A DNA stretch of 64,000 bases from positions 1,127,001-1,191,000 of the forward strand of contig NZ_CP040231.1 in assembly GCF_006228325.1 (NCBI RefSeq), written 5' to 3'. Below the pieces are notes generated by a model. That model made no database searches and was not told where the DNA came from. It saw nothing but the letters and a program-made list of their open reading frames with translations. Below, in pieces: positions 21,019-29,659 of this stretch (within the stretch, counting starts at the first letter, position 1; every line of letters begins with the position of its first letter). The stretch is from Streptococcus sp. 1643. GTDB taxonomy: Bacteria; Bacillota; Bacilli; Lactobacillales; Streptococcaceae. A program made the translations under genes and the position numbers.

Positions 21019-23497
21019 ACGAATTTGTTTTGTCCTCTTTAAAGACTTCTTTGAGGTAAGCATCGAAAACTTCCTCATCTGAAATCGTGTCTGAAATAAA
21101 GCTTCCATTGCTAGTACGTTCTGACAAGTTGAGGTCTTGCAATCGGCTTTCATAGATTGTTCCCTTGTTCGATTGGACAAGTAACGTTTGGTCGTTTTCT
21201 TCTACTTCTGTACTAAAAAGATCACCAACGAAACCTTGCTCTGCAACTGCTCCAGCCAAGAAGACACGGTGCGGTTTGTTTTTCAACTCACGCAAAACTT
21301 GTAGGCCTCGTTTGGCACGGCTGGTCGCTGGAATTTCCTCAATGGAAACGCGTTTCAAGCTTCCACGTTGGGTCAAGAGGTAGAAGGATGAGGTGTTACA
21401 GATAAAGGCTGCCTGAAGCGCATCATCTGCTTTCAGGTTCATAGCCTTGACACCTGCAGCCTTGGCACCGACAACGGGAACCTCTTCGATATTGAAACGA
21501 AGGGCATAACCATTTTGACTAATCAAGAGTACATCATCAAGTCTAATCGGAGCCACTGCTACAATTTGGTCTGTCTCGTCTTTGAGCTTAGCATACTTGA
21601 CAGACTTCGACTTGTAGGTCCGCCATGGAGAGAATTCTTTGCGTTCTACGCGCTTGATTTGACCAAGTCGAGTTGCTGCAAAGTAGGTTGTCGCATCATC
21701 AAACTGATCCACTACTTCTGCATAGAGGATTTCTTCGTTAGTTTCAAAGTTTGTAATCGTTTGGCTCAAGTGCTCTCCGATGTCCTTCCAGCGAATGTCT
21801 GCCAATTCATGGATTGGTCGATAGATGACATTCCCAAGAGTTGTGAACATCAAGAGGTGCTGGGTTGTCTTGGCAGTTTGCACAAAGATCAAACGATCAT
21901 CATCACGCTTGCCAATTTCTTCCAGAGTGGATGCCGCAAAAGAACGTGGGCTAGTACGCTTGATATAGCCTGCCTTAGTCACGCTGACATAGGTATCTTC
22001 CTCGGCAATCAAACTAGCTGTGTCAATCTCGATTACTTTTGCTGTATCTTCCAAAGTACTCAAACGTGGAGTCGCAAATTTCTTTTTAACCTCACGGAGT
22101 TCTTTCTTCATGAGATTGTACATAGTCCGTTCGTCACCGATGATCGCCGCGAGCATTGCAATCTTCTCACGAAGTTCTGCTTCTTCTTCCTGCAAGACAA
22201 CCACGTCTGTATTGGTCAAACGGTAAAGTTGTAAGGTCACGATAGCTTCAGCCTGCTCTTCTGTAAAATCATAGCTGACCTTGAGGTTTTCCTTGGCGTC
22301 AGCCTTATTCTCAGAAGCACGGATAAGGGCAATGACTTCGTCCAAAATCGAAATCACGCGAATCAAACCTTCAACGATATGCAGACGTTTCTCAGCCTTT
22401 TCCTTATCAAAGCGGGAACGTGCCAAAATCACTTCACGACGGTGGGCGATGTAGCTAGACAGGATTGGGACAATTCCAACTTGACGAGGAGTGAAATTAT
22501 CAATCGCTACCATGTTAAAGTTGTAGTTGATTTGTAAGTCGGTGTATTTGAAAAGATAGTTGAGAACAAGCTCGGTATTAGCGTCTTTCTTGAGTTCGAT
22601 AGCAATGCGAAGACCGTCACGGTCAGACTCATCACGAACCTCAGCAATCCCCGCTACTTTGTTATTGACACGAACATCATCGATTTTCTTGACGAGATTA
22701 GCCTTATTGATTTCATAAGGAATCTCAGTGATAACGATTTGCTCCTTACCGCCTTTTAGCTTTTCAATCTCCGTCTTAGAACGAACAACCACGCGCCCTT
22801 TCCCAGTTTCATAGGCTTTCTTGATTTCATCACGCCCTTGAATGATAGCCCCTGTAGGGAAGTCTGGCCCAGGCAAGAATTCCATGAGTTTGTCCACCTT
22901 GGCTGTCGGATGGTCAATCATGTAGACTGTCGCATCGATAACCTCAGCCAAATTATGGGGAGGAATGTCTGTGGCATAACCAGCCGAAATTCCAGTCGAA
23001 CCATTAACCAAGAGGTTTGGAAAGGCTGCTGGCAAAACCGTCGGTTCTTTCTCGGTATCGTCAAAGTTCCAAGCAAAGGGAACTGTCTTCTTTTCGATAT
23101 CTTGAAGAAGATAACCAGCAATCTCAGACAAACGGGCCTCGGTATAACGCATAGCAGCAGGCGGATCCCCGTCCATAGAACCGTTGTTACCATGCATTTC
23201 AACTAGAATCTCACGGTTTTTCCAGTCCTGAGACATACGGACCATGGCATCATAGATAGAAGAATCTCCGTGTGGGTGGAAATTCCCCATGATGTTACCG
23301 ACAGACTTGGCTGACTTACGGTAGCTCTTATCAAAAGTATTGCCATCTTTATTCATAGAATAAAGAATACGACGTTGAACCGGCTTCAAGCCATCACGAA
23401 TATCTGGCAAAGCCCGGTCTTGAATGATGTATTTGGAGTAGCGACCAAAGCGCTCTCCCATGATGTCCTCCAGGGACATGTTTTGAATGTTAGACAT
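21017..23497 (-). CDS. parC: DNA topoisomerase IV subunit A
   Basis: 826 aa (pneumococcal ParC 823). Catalytic Tyr118 (AAMRYTEAR). Quinolone positions Ser79 and Asp83 are wild type. Gly52 and Asp91 are residues I associate with viridans streptococci and mosaic alleles (Ser52/Asn91 in most pneumococci). Decatenates daughter chromosomes with ParE. The first ATG, used by homologues and by standard numbering, has almost no ribosome site. An internal ATG at codon 13 has a perfect GGAGG. A palindromic element ends about 10 nt upstream. Confidence 0.97.
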   Translation of the reverse strand: MSNIQNMSLEDIMGERFGRYSKYIIQDRALPDIRDGLKPVQRRILYSMNKDGNTFDKSYRKSAKSVGNIMGNFHPHGDSSIYDAMVRMSQDWKNREILVEMHGNNGSMDGDPPAAMRYTEARLSEIAGYLLQDIEKKTVPFAWNFDDTEKEPTVLPAAFPNLLVNGSTGISAGYATDIPPHNLAEVIDATVYMIDHPTAKVDKLMEFLPGPDFPTGAIIQGRDEIKKAYETGKGRVVVRSKTEIEKLKGGKEQIVITEIPYEINKANLVKKIDDVRVNNKVAGIAEVRDESDRDGLRIAIELKKDANTELVLNYLFKYTDLQINYNFNMVAIDNFTPRQVGIVPILSSYIAHRREVILARSRFDKEKAEKRLHIVEGLIRVISILDEVIALIRASENKADAKENLKVSYDFTEEQAEAIVTLQLYRLTNTDVVVLQEEEAELREKIAMLAAIIGDERTMYNLMKKELREVKKKFATPRLSTLEDTAKVIEIDTASLIAEEDTYVSVTKAGYIKRTSPRSFAASTLEEIGKRDDDRLIFVQTAKTTQHLLMFTTLGNVIYRPIHELADIRWKDIGEHLSQTITNFETNEEILYAEVVDQFDDATTYFAATRLGQIKRVERKEFSPWRTYKSKSVKYAKLKDETDQIVAVAPIRLDDVLLISQNGYALRFNIEEVPVVGAKAAGVKAMNLKADDALQAAFICNTSSFYLLTQRGSLKRVSIEEIPATSRAKRGLQVLRELKNKPHRVFLAGAVAEQGFVGDLFSTEVEENDQTLLVQSNKGTIYESRLQDLNLSERTSNGSFISDTISDEEVFDAYLKEVFKEDKTNS

Positions 23498-23505
23498 AGG
23501 ATACT

Positions 23506-23597
23506 AAGCCCGTAAAATGCAAAGTGAAAATAGGAAATTATTGCAGTGAGCGATGCTCACAAGAGAATTTATTTTTTTCACACAGCATTTAGGGCGT
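23506..23597. repeat. Imperfect palindromic element upstream of parC
   Basis: About 92 bp with ends GCCCGTAAAATGC-AAAGTGAAAA (23508-23530) and TTTTTTTCACACAGCATTTAGGGC (complement GCCCTAAATGCTGTGTGAAAAAAA), roughly 20 of 24 positions paired, and an inner perfect stem GTGAGC-gat-GCTCAC (23546-23560). Resembles a MITE-like intergenic element. Only one copy is in this window, so repeat status is inferred from architecture. Confidence 0.5.
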
Positions 23598-23647
23598 GTT
23601 CAACTCCTTTCAAAGAATGTAGAGTATGTGTAATGATAAAAGGATGT

Positions 23648-23700
23648 AGAAAGGATTAGTCCCGTGTTCAGTTACGATAAGTAACCAAACGACCCTTTCT
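23648..23700. repeat. Second long inverted repeat between ANT(6)-like gene and parC
   Basis: Outer arms AGAAAGG/CCTTTCT and inner arms GTTAC/GTAAC around a 5-nt loop, with partial pairing between. No T-tail, so not an obvious terminator. Confidence 0.4.
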
Positions 23701-23727
23701 GTAGTTTAAAATACGTTGCTTAAGTAT

Positions 23728-24582
23728 TTAGCGATTAGGAAGTTTCTCCTCAGCATACTTAATCATCTTCTCCGCCACTTCCTTATCGTAGGCAAAGCCT
23801 ATCTTTCGAGCAAGGATTTGAGCTTCTCTGTGGAAAAGTTGCATCGTAGCAAACAATGACTGAGTAAGTTTCTCTACACTTGAAAAATCAAGTAGAGCTG
23901 AGAATTCCTTCTCTTTCTCTGTAGGTAAATACTGGAAAAGATACTTGTAGTTCTTGCCGATATCGACCTCTCCCCTATCACTTGCGACCTGCCAAGCAAA
24001 GACTTTTAACAACTCTTGCTGACAAATCCCGTAGAGATGATTCGTGGCATAGATGGCTTGCTTGCGACAAATCCCTTTAACCACATAGGCTGACACCCAC
24101 CAAAATTCATTGCAGGCTTTGTCAAACTCTATTGCACTAGCTGGGCTTGTCCAGTAACGTTGAGGACTTGGAAAGTAGGGTTCAAATAAACCCTTCTTAT
24201 CTTCTAAAACGGTGAACCCTGCTTCACTATCTACCCACTCTTGAATATGGTCTTTGGGGCAGAGGGTCAAATCAATCCGATTGCCATCTTCAAAGAGCAT
24301 GAGATAGAGGTGGCGATGGTCAAGTACGTTATGCTGCTCAATCATGCGCTTGCCAAACTGATCCAGCCAAGACAAGTCTGAAATTAGGTTTTCAAGATTA
24401 TCAACAAGATAAACAACATCATAGTCTTGAAATTCATCTTTTGGTGCTTTTGTATCCGTTCGTGAACCAGACATGGCGACAGCCTCGACTTGTAAAGTTT
24501 TAGCAGTCTGTGAAATCAACCTCAGCATTTGCGCTTCACTTCTATGTTGTCTGCACATATCTTTTATAGAATTATTTTTCAT
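23728..24582 (-). CDS. ANT(6)-type aminoglycoside 6-adenylyltransferase-like protein
   Basis: 284 aa. Nucleotidyltransferase motif G-S-R (39-41) followed by F-Q-D-Y-D-V (Asp53, Asp55), then the family landmarks K-x-I-D-L-T-L, C-N-E-F-W-W-V, Y-V-V-K-G-I-C-R-K and G-K-N-Y-K-Y-L. These identify the AadK/ANT(6) family, which adenylates streptomycin at O-6. Chromosomal relatives do not always confer resistance, so phenotype is open. The N-terminus carries about 10 extra residues compared with the usual M-R-T-E-Q start. Overlaps the upstream membrane-protein gene by 11 bp. Confidence 0.85.
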   Translation of the reverse strand: MKNNSIKDMCRQHRSEAQMLRLISQTAKTLQVEAVAMSGSRTDTKAPKDEFQDYDVVYLVDNLENLISDLSWLDQFGKRMIEQHNVLDHRHLYLMLFEDGNRIDLTLCPKDHIQEWVDSEAGFTVLEDKKGLFEPYFPSPQRYWTSPASAIEFDKACNEFWWVSAYVVKGICRKQAIYATNHLYGICQQELLKVFAWQVASDRGEVDIGKNYKYLFQYLPTEKEKEFSALLDFSSVEKLTQSLFATMQLFHREAQILARKIGFAYDKEVAEKMIKYAEEKLPNR

Positions 24583-25099
24583 TGCCGTCTAGCTCCTCTT
24601 GTTTTTGGATGCCTCGTATTCTTTTTATCTCAAGTTCGCCTACGATCAATTGGATAGTTGAACAAATCCCCAAAACGATTAAAATAAAATAAAACAAATT
24701 CATATCGTTTCTATGATATATTTGAAAGCTTCTCCATAATACAAAAGTATTTACTAATGAAAGAAGGAAAAGTAAAATAGCATTAAATAGGAGTGTTATA
24801 GCAAACTTACTCTTAAAATACCTATAATGTTTTCCAATCCGATAGAGAGTATATAGTGAGAAAACAATCATCAAAGGTGTGTAGGCAAGTGCATAAAATA
24901 AGATAAACCCTATTCCTGAGTATGGTTTACTTTCCATGGGTAGATCTAATAGACAGATACCAATAGTGAGGATGTTCAATATAAACAAGGATACTGTGCG
25001 AGCACACTCTTTTCTACCTTTATTGGTCATTAAATCATATATAATTCCAAAAATGGCCAAGAGAACAAGGAAAAAAGGCATCATTAATAACGTAATCAA
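24572..25099 (-). CDS. Hypothetical membrane protein, 175 aa
   Basis: About four to five hydrophobic helices (3-22, 36-54, 62-85, 100-120, 136-155) and a charged C-terminus. No family recognised. Start is TTG with GGAGG 7 nt upstream; the next in-frame ATG pair (five codons in) has no site. Overlaps the ANT(6)-like start, so the two are probably translated together. It lies between the intact ANT(6)-like gene and an ANT(6)-like 5' fragment, consistent with insertion. Confidence 0.7.
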   Translation of the reverse strand: MITLLMMPFFLVLLAIFGIIYDLMTNKGRKECARTVSLFILNILTIGICLLDLPMESKPYSGIGFILFYALAYTPLMIVFSLYTLYRIGKHYRYFKSKFAITLLFNAILLFLLSLVNTFVLWRSFQIYHRNDMNLFYFILIVLGICSTIQLIVGELEIKRIRGIQKQEELDGNEK

Positions 25100-25264
25100 T
25101 CCAGCACCTCCAATAGTTTTAGCGATTGTTTACCTACAAAAGATAATCATCACCTTTACTTGAACTTTACAACTCCCCTGTCTGGTATAGGTTATACCCT
25201 TAAAGAAACAGGTCTGAGTAAGGTCATCCGTCAGATTATTGAGGAGGAGATACTTGAGTTCTTA
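25100..25264. other. Intergenic stretch without a clear gene
   Basis: Beyond the ribosome site of the TTG-start gene I see no convincing promoter. A plus-strand open frame (about 25170-25319, containing S-G-I-G-Y-T-L-K-E-T-G-L-S) ends at TGA and has no start signal; it may be chance or debris. Confidence 0.4.
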
Positions 25265-25332
25265 CCAGCGTCAACTTTTAAAGTTTTAACTGTCCCTAAA
25301 ATCAGTCCAAGTATTTCCTGATCTGTTCTCAT
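25265..25332 (-). pseudogene. 5'-end fragment of an ANT(6)-like gene
   Basis: From ATG at 25330-25332 the minus strand encodes M-R-T-D-Q-E-I-L-G-L-I-L-G-T-V-K-T-L-K-V then D-A. This aligns residue for residue with R-S-E-A-Q-M-L-R-L-I-S-Q-T-A-K-T-L-Q-V-E-A of the intact gene (residues 14-34) and carries the canonical M-R-T-x-Q start of the family. DNA also matches (TAAAACTTTA-AAGT-GA-GCTG). After about 22 codons homology stops and the frame soon ends. Confidence 0.7.
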
Positions 25333-25457
25333 ATTTCACTTCTTCATCACTTAGAGCTGTTTGAAATTATTTTTCATTATAAATCGTAAACCATTTGCCA
25401 TCTCTGACATAATCTAAGCAATTAATCACTATACCCAACCAAAAAGTATTCTGTGTC
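25333..25457. other. Intergenic stretch with a short open fragment
   Basis: Minus strand 25378-25440 reads an unlabelled fragment ending R-D-G-K-W-F-T-I-Y-N-E-K-stop, with no start signal. It looks like the tail of a lost gene but I cannot name it. Confidence 0.3.
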
Positions 25458-25934
25458 TTACTGATTTCGTTTGGTGTAATGGAGATAGAGAGGAGGAAGA
25501 TAGGAAACAAGAATCATCAAAATCATTACCAAGAATGTCAACAGATGGATCTGAACTAAATTTACCACATACCATCCCAGAATACCTACAGATAGGGGGC
25601 CTAAAACATAAGATAGGAAAATCAAAAAAGCCTTCCACCGTTTCTCCGGATAGACGTAACACAATCGAATAAGTGTGTATACTAAGGCTCCTGCTATCAA
25701 AGGAAAACCAATAAACAGCATAATAGCAGTCGCTACTAAAGCACTGGATTCTGAGGAATCCATATTAAATAAAAGCATCAAGATCATAAATAAAGTAAAT
25801 ACAATCGGTGCGTATAATCCTTGGAAACTTTTTTTTCGACTGTTAATGTAGAATGCAAGAATAGCCGAGGGTAAAGAAACTAAGAAAATCAAACCCAAGT
25901 AACTACCAAAAATCGAATGTCCTGAATCAACCAT
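25458..25934 (-). CDS. Hypothetical membrane protein, 158 aa, downstream of parE
   Basis: Four to five hydrophobic helices (12-30, 40-57, 66-90, 103-122, 127-148), no charged motifs typical of transporters. Family not recognised; pneumococci also carry small hypothetical genes between parE and parC. GGAGT site before ATG, 12 nt after the parE stop, so co-transcribed with parE. Confidence 0.72.
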   Translation of the reverse strand: MVDSGHSIFGSYLGLIFLVSLPSAILAFYINSRKKSFQGLYAPIVFTLFMILMLLFNMDSSESSALVATAIMLFIGFPLIAGALVYTLIRLCYVYPEKRWKAFLIFLSYVLGPLSVGILGWYVVNLVQIHLLTFLVMILMILVSYLPPLYLHYTKRNQ

Positions 25935-25946
25935 TATTCATACTCC

Positions 25947-27890
25947 TTAAAACACTGTCGCTTCTTCCAGCGTAAACTTGACATTATCCTCAATCCACTT
26001 ACGGCGTGGTTCGACCTTGTCTCCCATGAGGACGTTTACGCGACGTTCTGCGCGTGCTAGGTCTTCGATTGTAACACGGATAAGAGTACGGGTTTCTGGA
26101 TTCATGGTTGTTTCCCAGAGTTGGTCCGCGTTCATCTCACCAAGACCTTTATATCGTTGGAGGGTGGCGCCTTTGCCAAACTGCTTGCGGAGTTCTTCTA
26201 GCTCTCCGTCCGTCCAAGCGTAGACCACTTCTTCTTTCTTTCCTTTCCCTTTGGACATCTTGTAAAGAGGCGGAAGGGCGATATAGACATGGCCTGCCTC
26301 AACTAGGGGACGCATGTAGCGGTAGAAAAATGTCAAGAGCAAGGTCTGGATATGGGCACCATCGGTGTCCGCATCGGTCATGATAATGATCTTATCATAG
26401 TTGGCATCTTCAATAGAGAAGTCTGCTCCGACACCCGCTCCGATGGTATAAATCATAGTGTTGATTTCTTCATTTTTAAGGATATCCGCCATCTTAGCCT
26501 TGGCTGTATTAATCACCTTACCACGAAGGGGCAAGATAGCCTGGAATTTACGGTCACGACCTTGTTTGGCAGAGCCACCGGCAGAGTCTCCCTCGACCAG
26601 ATAGAGTTCGTTCTTGGCTGGATTCTTGGACTGGGCCGGAGTCAACTTACCAGACAATAATCCCTTATCTTTTTTATTTTTCTTTCCATTTCGGCTTTCA
26701 TCACGCGCTTTACGTGCTGCTTCACGAGCGTCACGAGCCTTGATAGCCTTGCGGATGAGATTGGAAGCTAGTTCTCCATTTTCCATGAGGAAGAAAGTTA
26801 ATTTTTCTGCGACAATGCTATCAACAATCGGGCGAGCCAGTGGACTGCCTAGTTTGTCCTTAGTCTGTCCTTCAAACTGGAGGTGTTCTTCCGGAACTAG
26901 GATAGAAAGGACGGCAGCAAGTCCCTCACGATAGTCTGATCCTTCAAGATTTTTATCTTTTTCCTTGAGAAGACCTGTCTTACGAGCGTAGTCATTCATG
27001 ACCTTGGTAATGGCTGACTTGAGTCCTGTCTCGTGCGTCCCCCCATCCTTCGTGCGAACGTTATTGACAAAAGATAGAATATTATCTGAAAATCCATCAT
27101 TGTACTGGAGGGCAACTTCCACTTGAAATCCATTGTCTTCGCCTTCAAAGTATAGAACTGGCGTCAAGGTTTCCTTGTCTTCGTTGAGGTAAGAAACAAA
27201 GTCCTGCACCCCATTTTCATAGTGAAACTCGATCGCTTCTTCTGTTCGCTTGTCAGTTAGAGACAAGGTCACATTTTTCAAGAGAAATGCTGACTCATTG
27301 AGGCGCTCTGAAATGGTATTGTACTTGAAGTCTGTCGTAGAAAAGATACTGGCATCTGGCATGAAGGTCACCTTGGTACCTGTCTTCGACTTAGCTGCTG
27401 TCCCAACCTTTTGAAGAGTTGTTACTGGTTTCCCACCATTTTCAAAACGTTGCTTATAGACTGTTCCATCACGGGTGATTTCAACTTCCAGCCAACTTGA
27501 TAGGGCATTAACGACTGAAGATCCCACCCCGTGGAGACCACCAGATGTCTTATAGCCGCCTTGACCGAATTTTCCTCCAGCGTGGAGAATGGTAAAGATA
27601 ACCTCAACAGTTGGAATTCCCATGGCGTGCATCCCAGTTGGCATCCCACGACCATGGTCTTGAACCGTTAAACTGCCGTCTTTATTAATGGTCACATCAA
27701 TACGGTCACCAAATCCAGACAAGGCCTCATCGACTGCATTGTCCACAATTTCCCAGACTAGGTGATGGAGACCGGCACCGTCAGTTGATCCGATATACAT
27801 CCCCGGACGTTTACGGACTGCATCCAACCCTTCTAGCACCTGAATGGCGTCATCATTGTAGTTATTAATATTGATTTCCTTTTTTGACAC
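25947..27890 (-). CDS. parE: DNA topoisomerase IV subunit B
   Basis: 647 aa. GHKL ATPase domain (D-N-A-V-D-E-A, G-R-G-M-P, G-L-H-G-V-G), transducer, and TOPRIM domain (E-G-D-S-A-G-G, D-A-D-T-D-G-A-H). Supplies ATP hydrolysis for ParC-driven decatenation. Starts at GTG with AGGAGG 6 nt upstream. Separated from parC here by three genes/fragments, whereas the pair is close in pneumococcus with only small hypotheticals between. Confidence 0.97.
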   Translation of the reverse strand: MSKKEININNYNDDAIQVLEGLDAVRKRPGMYIGSTDGAGLHHLVWEIVDNAVDEALSGFGDRIDVTINKDGSLTVQDHGRGMPTGMHAMGIPTVEVIFTILHAGGKFGQGGYKTSGGLHGVGSSVVNALSSWLEVEITRDGTVYKQRFENGGKPVTTLQKVGTAAKSKTGTKVTFMPDASIFSTTDFKYNTISERLNESAFLLKNVTLSLTDKRTEEAIEFHYENGVQDFVSYLNEDKETLTPVLYFEGEDNGFQVEVALQYNDGFSDNILSFVNNVRTKDGGTHETGLKSAITKVMNDYARKTGLLKEKDKNLEGSDYREGLAAVLSILVPEEHLQFEGQTKDKLGSPLARPIVDSIVAEKLTFFLMENGELASNLIRKAIKARDAREAARKARDESRNGKKNKKDKGLLSGKLTPAQSKNPAKNELYLVEGDSAGGSAKQGRDRKFQAILPLRGKVINTAKAKMADILKNEEINTMIYTIGAGVGADFSIEDANYDKIIIMTDADTDGAHIQTLLLTFFYRYMRPLVEAGHVYIALPPLYKMSKGKGKKEEVVYAWTDGELEELRKQFGKGATLQRYKGLGEMNADQLWETTMNPETRTLIRVTIEDLARAERRVNVLMGDKVEPRRKWIEDNVKFTLEEATVF

Positions 27891-27919
27891 AAGGAACCTC
27901 CTATTTGTTCATCTTTACT

Positions 27920-27949
27920 ATTTTACAGGTTTTCTAGGGATTTTGCAAA
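27920..27949 (-). promoter_or_regulatory. parE promoter
   Basis: -35 TTTGCA (27944-27949), 18-bp spacer, -10 TAAAAT (27920-27925) on the minus strand. Confidence 0.6.
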
Positions 27950-28010
27950 GTTTTTCCCATTCAGCTGTCACAATTTCACAAGATAATCTCTGACTTTCCA
28001 CAGCATTTCA

Positions 28011-28019
28011 TGGTATAAT
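28011..28019 (+). promoter_or_regulatory. Leaderless-type promoter of plsY
   Basis: Extended -10 TGG-TATAAT; exactly 6 nt (AGGTCT) to the ATG. Confidence 0.65.
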
Positions 28020-28025
28020 AGGTCT

Positions 28026-28667
28026 ATGATGACATTTGTATTATTAATTCTAGCTTATTTGCTAGGTTCGATTCCGTCTGGTCTTTGGATTGGACAAGTT
28101 TTCTTTCAAACAAATCTGCGTGAACACGGTTCTGGAAATACTGGAACGACCAATACTTTCCGTATTTTAGGTAAGAAGGCAGGTATGGCAACCTTTGTAA
28201 TTGACTTCTTTAAAGGGACCTTGGCCACCCTACTTCCTATTCTTTTCCACCAACAAGGTGTATCACCTCTCGTCTTTGGACTTTTGGCCGTAATTGGACA
28301 CACCTTTCCTATCTTTGCAGGGTTTAAAGGGGGCAAGGCTGTCGCAACAAGCGCTGGAGTTGTTTTCGGATTTGCGCCTGTCTTCTGTCTCTACCTGGCA
28401 ATCGTATTCTTTGGAACCCTCTATCTAGGCAGTATGATTTCCCTGTCTAGCGTTACTGCTTCTATCGCAGCCGTTATCGGAGTTCTGATTTTTCCACTAT
28501 TTGGTTTTATCCTAAACAGCTATGACCCTCTCTTCATTTTGATTATCCTAGCACTTGCTAGCTTGATTATTATTCGTCACAAGGATAATATCACACGTAT
28601 CAAAAATAAAGCTGAAAATCTTGTCCCTTGGGGATTGAACCTAACCCATCAAAATCCTAACAAATAA
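28026..28667 (+). CDS. plsY: Glycerol-3-phosphate acyltransferase PlsY
   Basis: 213-aa membrane enzyme that transfers acyl from acyl-phosphate (made by PlsX) to glycerol-3-phosphate, the first step of phospholipid synthesis. Conserved motifs: GSIPSG (14-19), [10 protein letters not shown] and F-K-G-G-K-A-V-A-T. About five helices. There is no Shine-Dalgarno; ATG-ATG follows an extended -10 by 6 nt, so the mRNA should be leaderless. Divergent from parE, monocistronic. Confidence 0.96.
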   Translation: MMTFVLLILAYLLGSIPSGLWIGQVFFQTNLREHGSGNTGTTNTFRILGKKAGMATFVIDFFKGTLATLLPILFHQQGVSPLVFGLLAVIGHTFPIFAGFKGGKAVATSAGVVFGFAPVFCLYLAIVFFGTLYLGSMISLSSVTASIAAVIGVLIFPLFGFILNSYDPLFILIILALASLIIIRHKDNITRIKNKAENLVPWGLNLTHQNPNK

Positions 28668-28695
28668 AACGCCAGTTTAAACTGACGTTTTTTTG
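28665..28695. terminator. Bidirectional terminator plsY / nucleoside operon
   Basis: AAACGCCAGTTT/AAACTGACGTTT, 12 bp with one mismatch, T-run on the plus strand and a shorter one on the minus strand. Lies between convergent ends. Confidence 0.85.
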
Positions 28696-28700
28696 TATGC

Positions 28701-29657
28701 TTATTTTGATTTGATGTAGTTGATACCGTCTGCCTTAGGTGCGACTGCTTTTCCAAAGAAGGCTGCTAAGACAAGGATGGTCAAGACATAAGGTGCGATT
28801 TGAAGGTAAACCGCTGGCACTCCTTGTAGGAAAGGCAATTGAGAACCGATAACTGCCAAACTTTGTGAAAGTCCAAAGAAAAGACTAGAAAGCATAGCAC
28901 CGATTGGGTTCCATTTACCAAAGATCATCGCAGCAAGAGCGATAAATCCAGGACCGACAATAGTTGTCACTGAGAAGTTAACTGAAATGGATTGAGCATA
29001 AATCGCTCCCCCAATTCCCCCAAGGAAACCTGAAATAATAACTCCAAGATATCGCATCATGTAGACATTGATCCCCAAGGTATCCGCTGCTTGAGGGTGT
29101 TCCCCGACAGAGCGAAGGCGAAGACCAAATCGGGTCTTGAAGAGGATAAACCAAGCAAGGAATGAGAAGGCAATGGCCAAGTAGCCAAGAAGACTTGTTG
29201 ACTTGAAGAAGATATCTCCAATCACAGGGATATCAGCCAAAACTGGGAAATCAAAACGTCCAAAAGTCTGGCTTAAGTTATCCGTTTGCCCTTTGTTATA
29301 AAGAACTTTAACCAAGAAAACTGCTAGGGCAGGAGCCATCAAGTTCAATACTGTACCACTGACAACATGGTCTGCACGGAAATGAACCGTTGCGACAGCA
29401 TGGATGAGGGAGAAAATAGCTCCCACGATACCAGCAACTAACAAGGAAATCCAAGGAGTCGCTGCTCCAAGTTGTTCTGCAAACTCAAGGTTAAAGACAA
29501 CCCCAGAAAAGGCTCCCATAACCATAATTCCTTCAAGACCGACGTTAACGACACCACCACGTTCAGAGAAAACTCCTCCGATACTCGTAAAAATAAGTGG
29601 TGCTGAGTAAATCAGCATAGAAGAGACCAAGAGGGTGAGCAATGTTGTAATAGACAT
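28701..29657 (-). CDS. Nucleoside ABC transporter, permease 2
   Basis: 318 aa, about nine helices, of the branched-chain-permease-like family used by BmpA/PnrA nucleoside importers (NupQ/YufQ type). G-L-E-G-I-M-V-M-G and G-E-H-P-Q-A-A-D-T-L-G are the conserved coupling regions. Two bases separate it from permease 1. Last gene of the nucleoside operon. Confidence 0.9.
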   Translation of the reverse strand: MSITTLLTLLVSSMLIYSAPLIFTSIGGVFSERGGVVNVGLEGIMVMGAFSGVVFNLEFAEQLGAATPWISLLVAGIVGAIFSLIHAVATVHFRADHVVSGTVLNLMAPALAVFLVKVLYNKGQTDNLSQTFGRFDFPVLADIPVIGDIFFKSTSLLGYLAIAFSFLAWFILFKTRFGLRLRSVGEHPQAADTLGINVYMMRYLGVIISGFLGGIGGAIYAQSISVNFSVTTIVGPGFIALAAMIFGKWNPIGAMLSSLFFGLSQSLAVIGSQLPFLQGVPAVYLQIAPYVLTILVLAAFFGKAVAPKADGINYIKSK

Positions 29658-29659
29658 CC

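Noticed and set aside
23461..23461. ParC starting at codon 13 (perfect GGAGG)
   Set aside because: Homologues and standard numbering use the first ATG, and residues 1-12 are conserved. Kept as a question in the findings, not as the call.
25170..25319. Plus-strand open frame in the parE-parC gap as a gene
   Set aside because: No start signal, opposite to the ANT(6)-like fragment, and no recognisable family.
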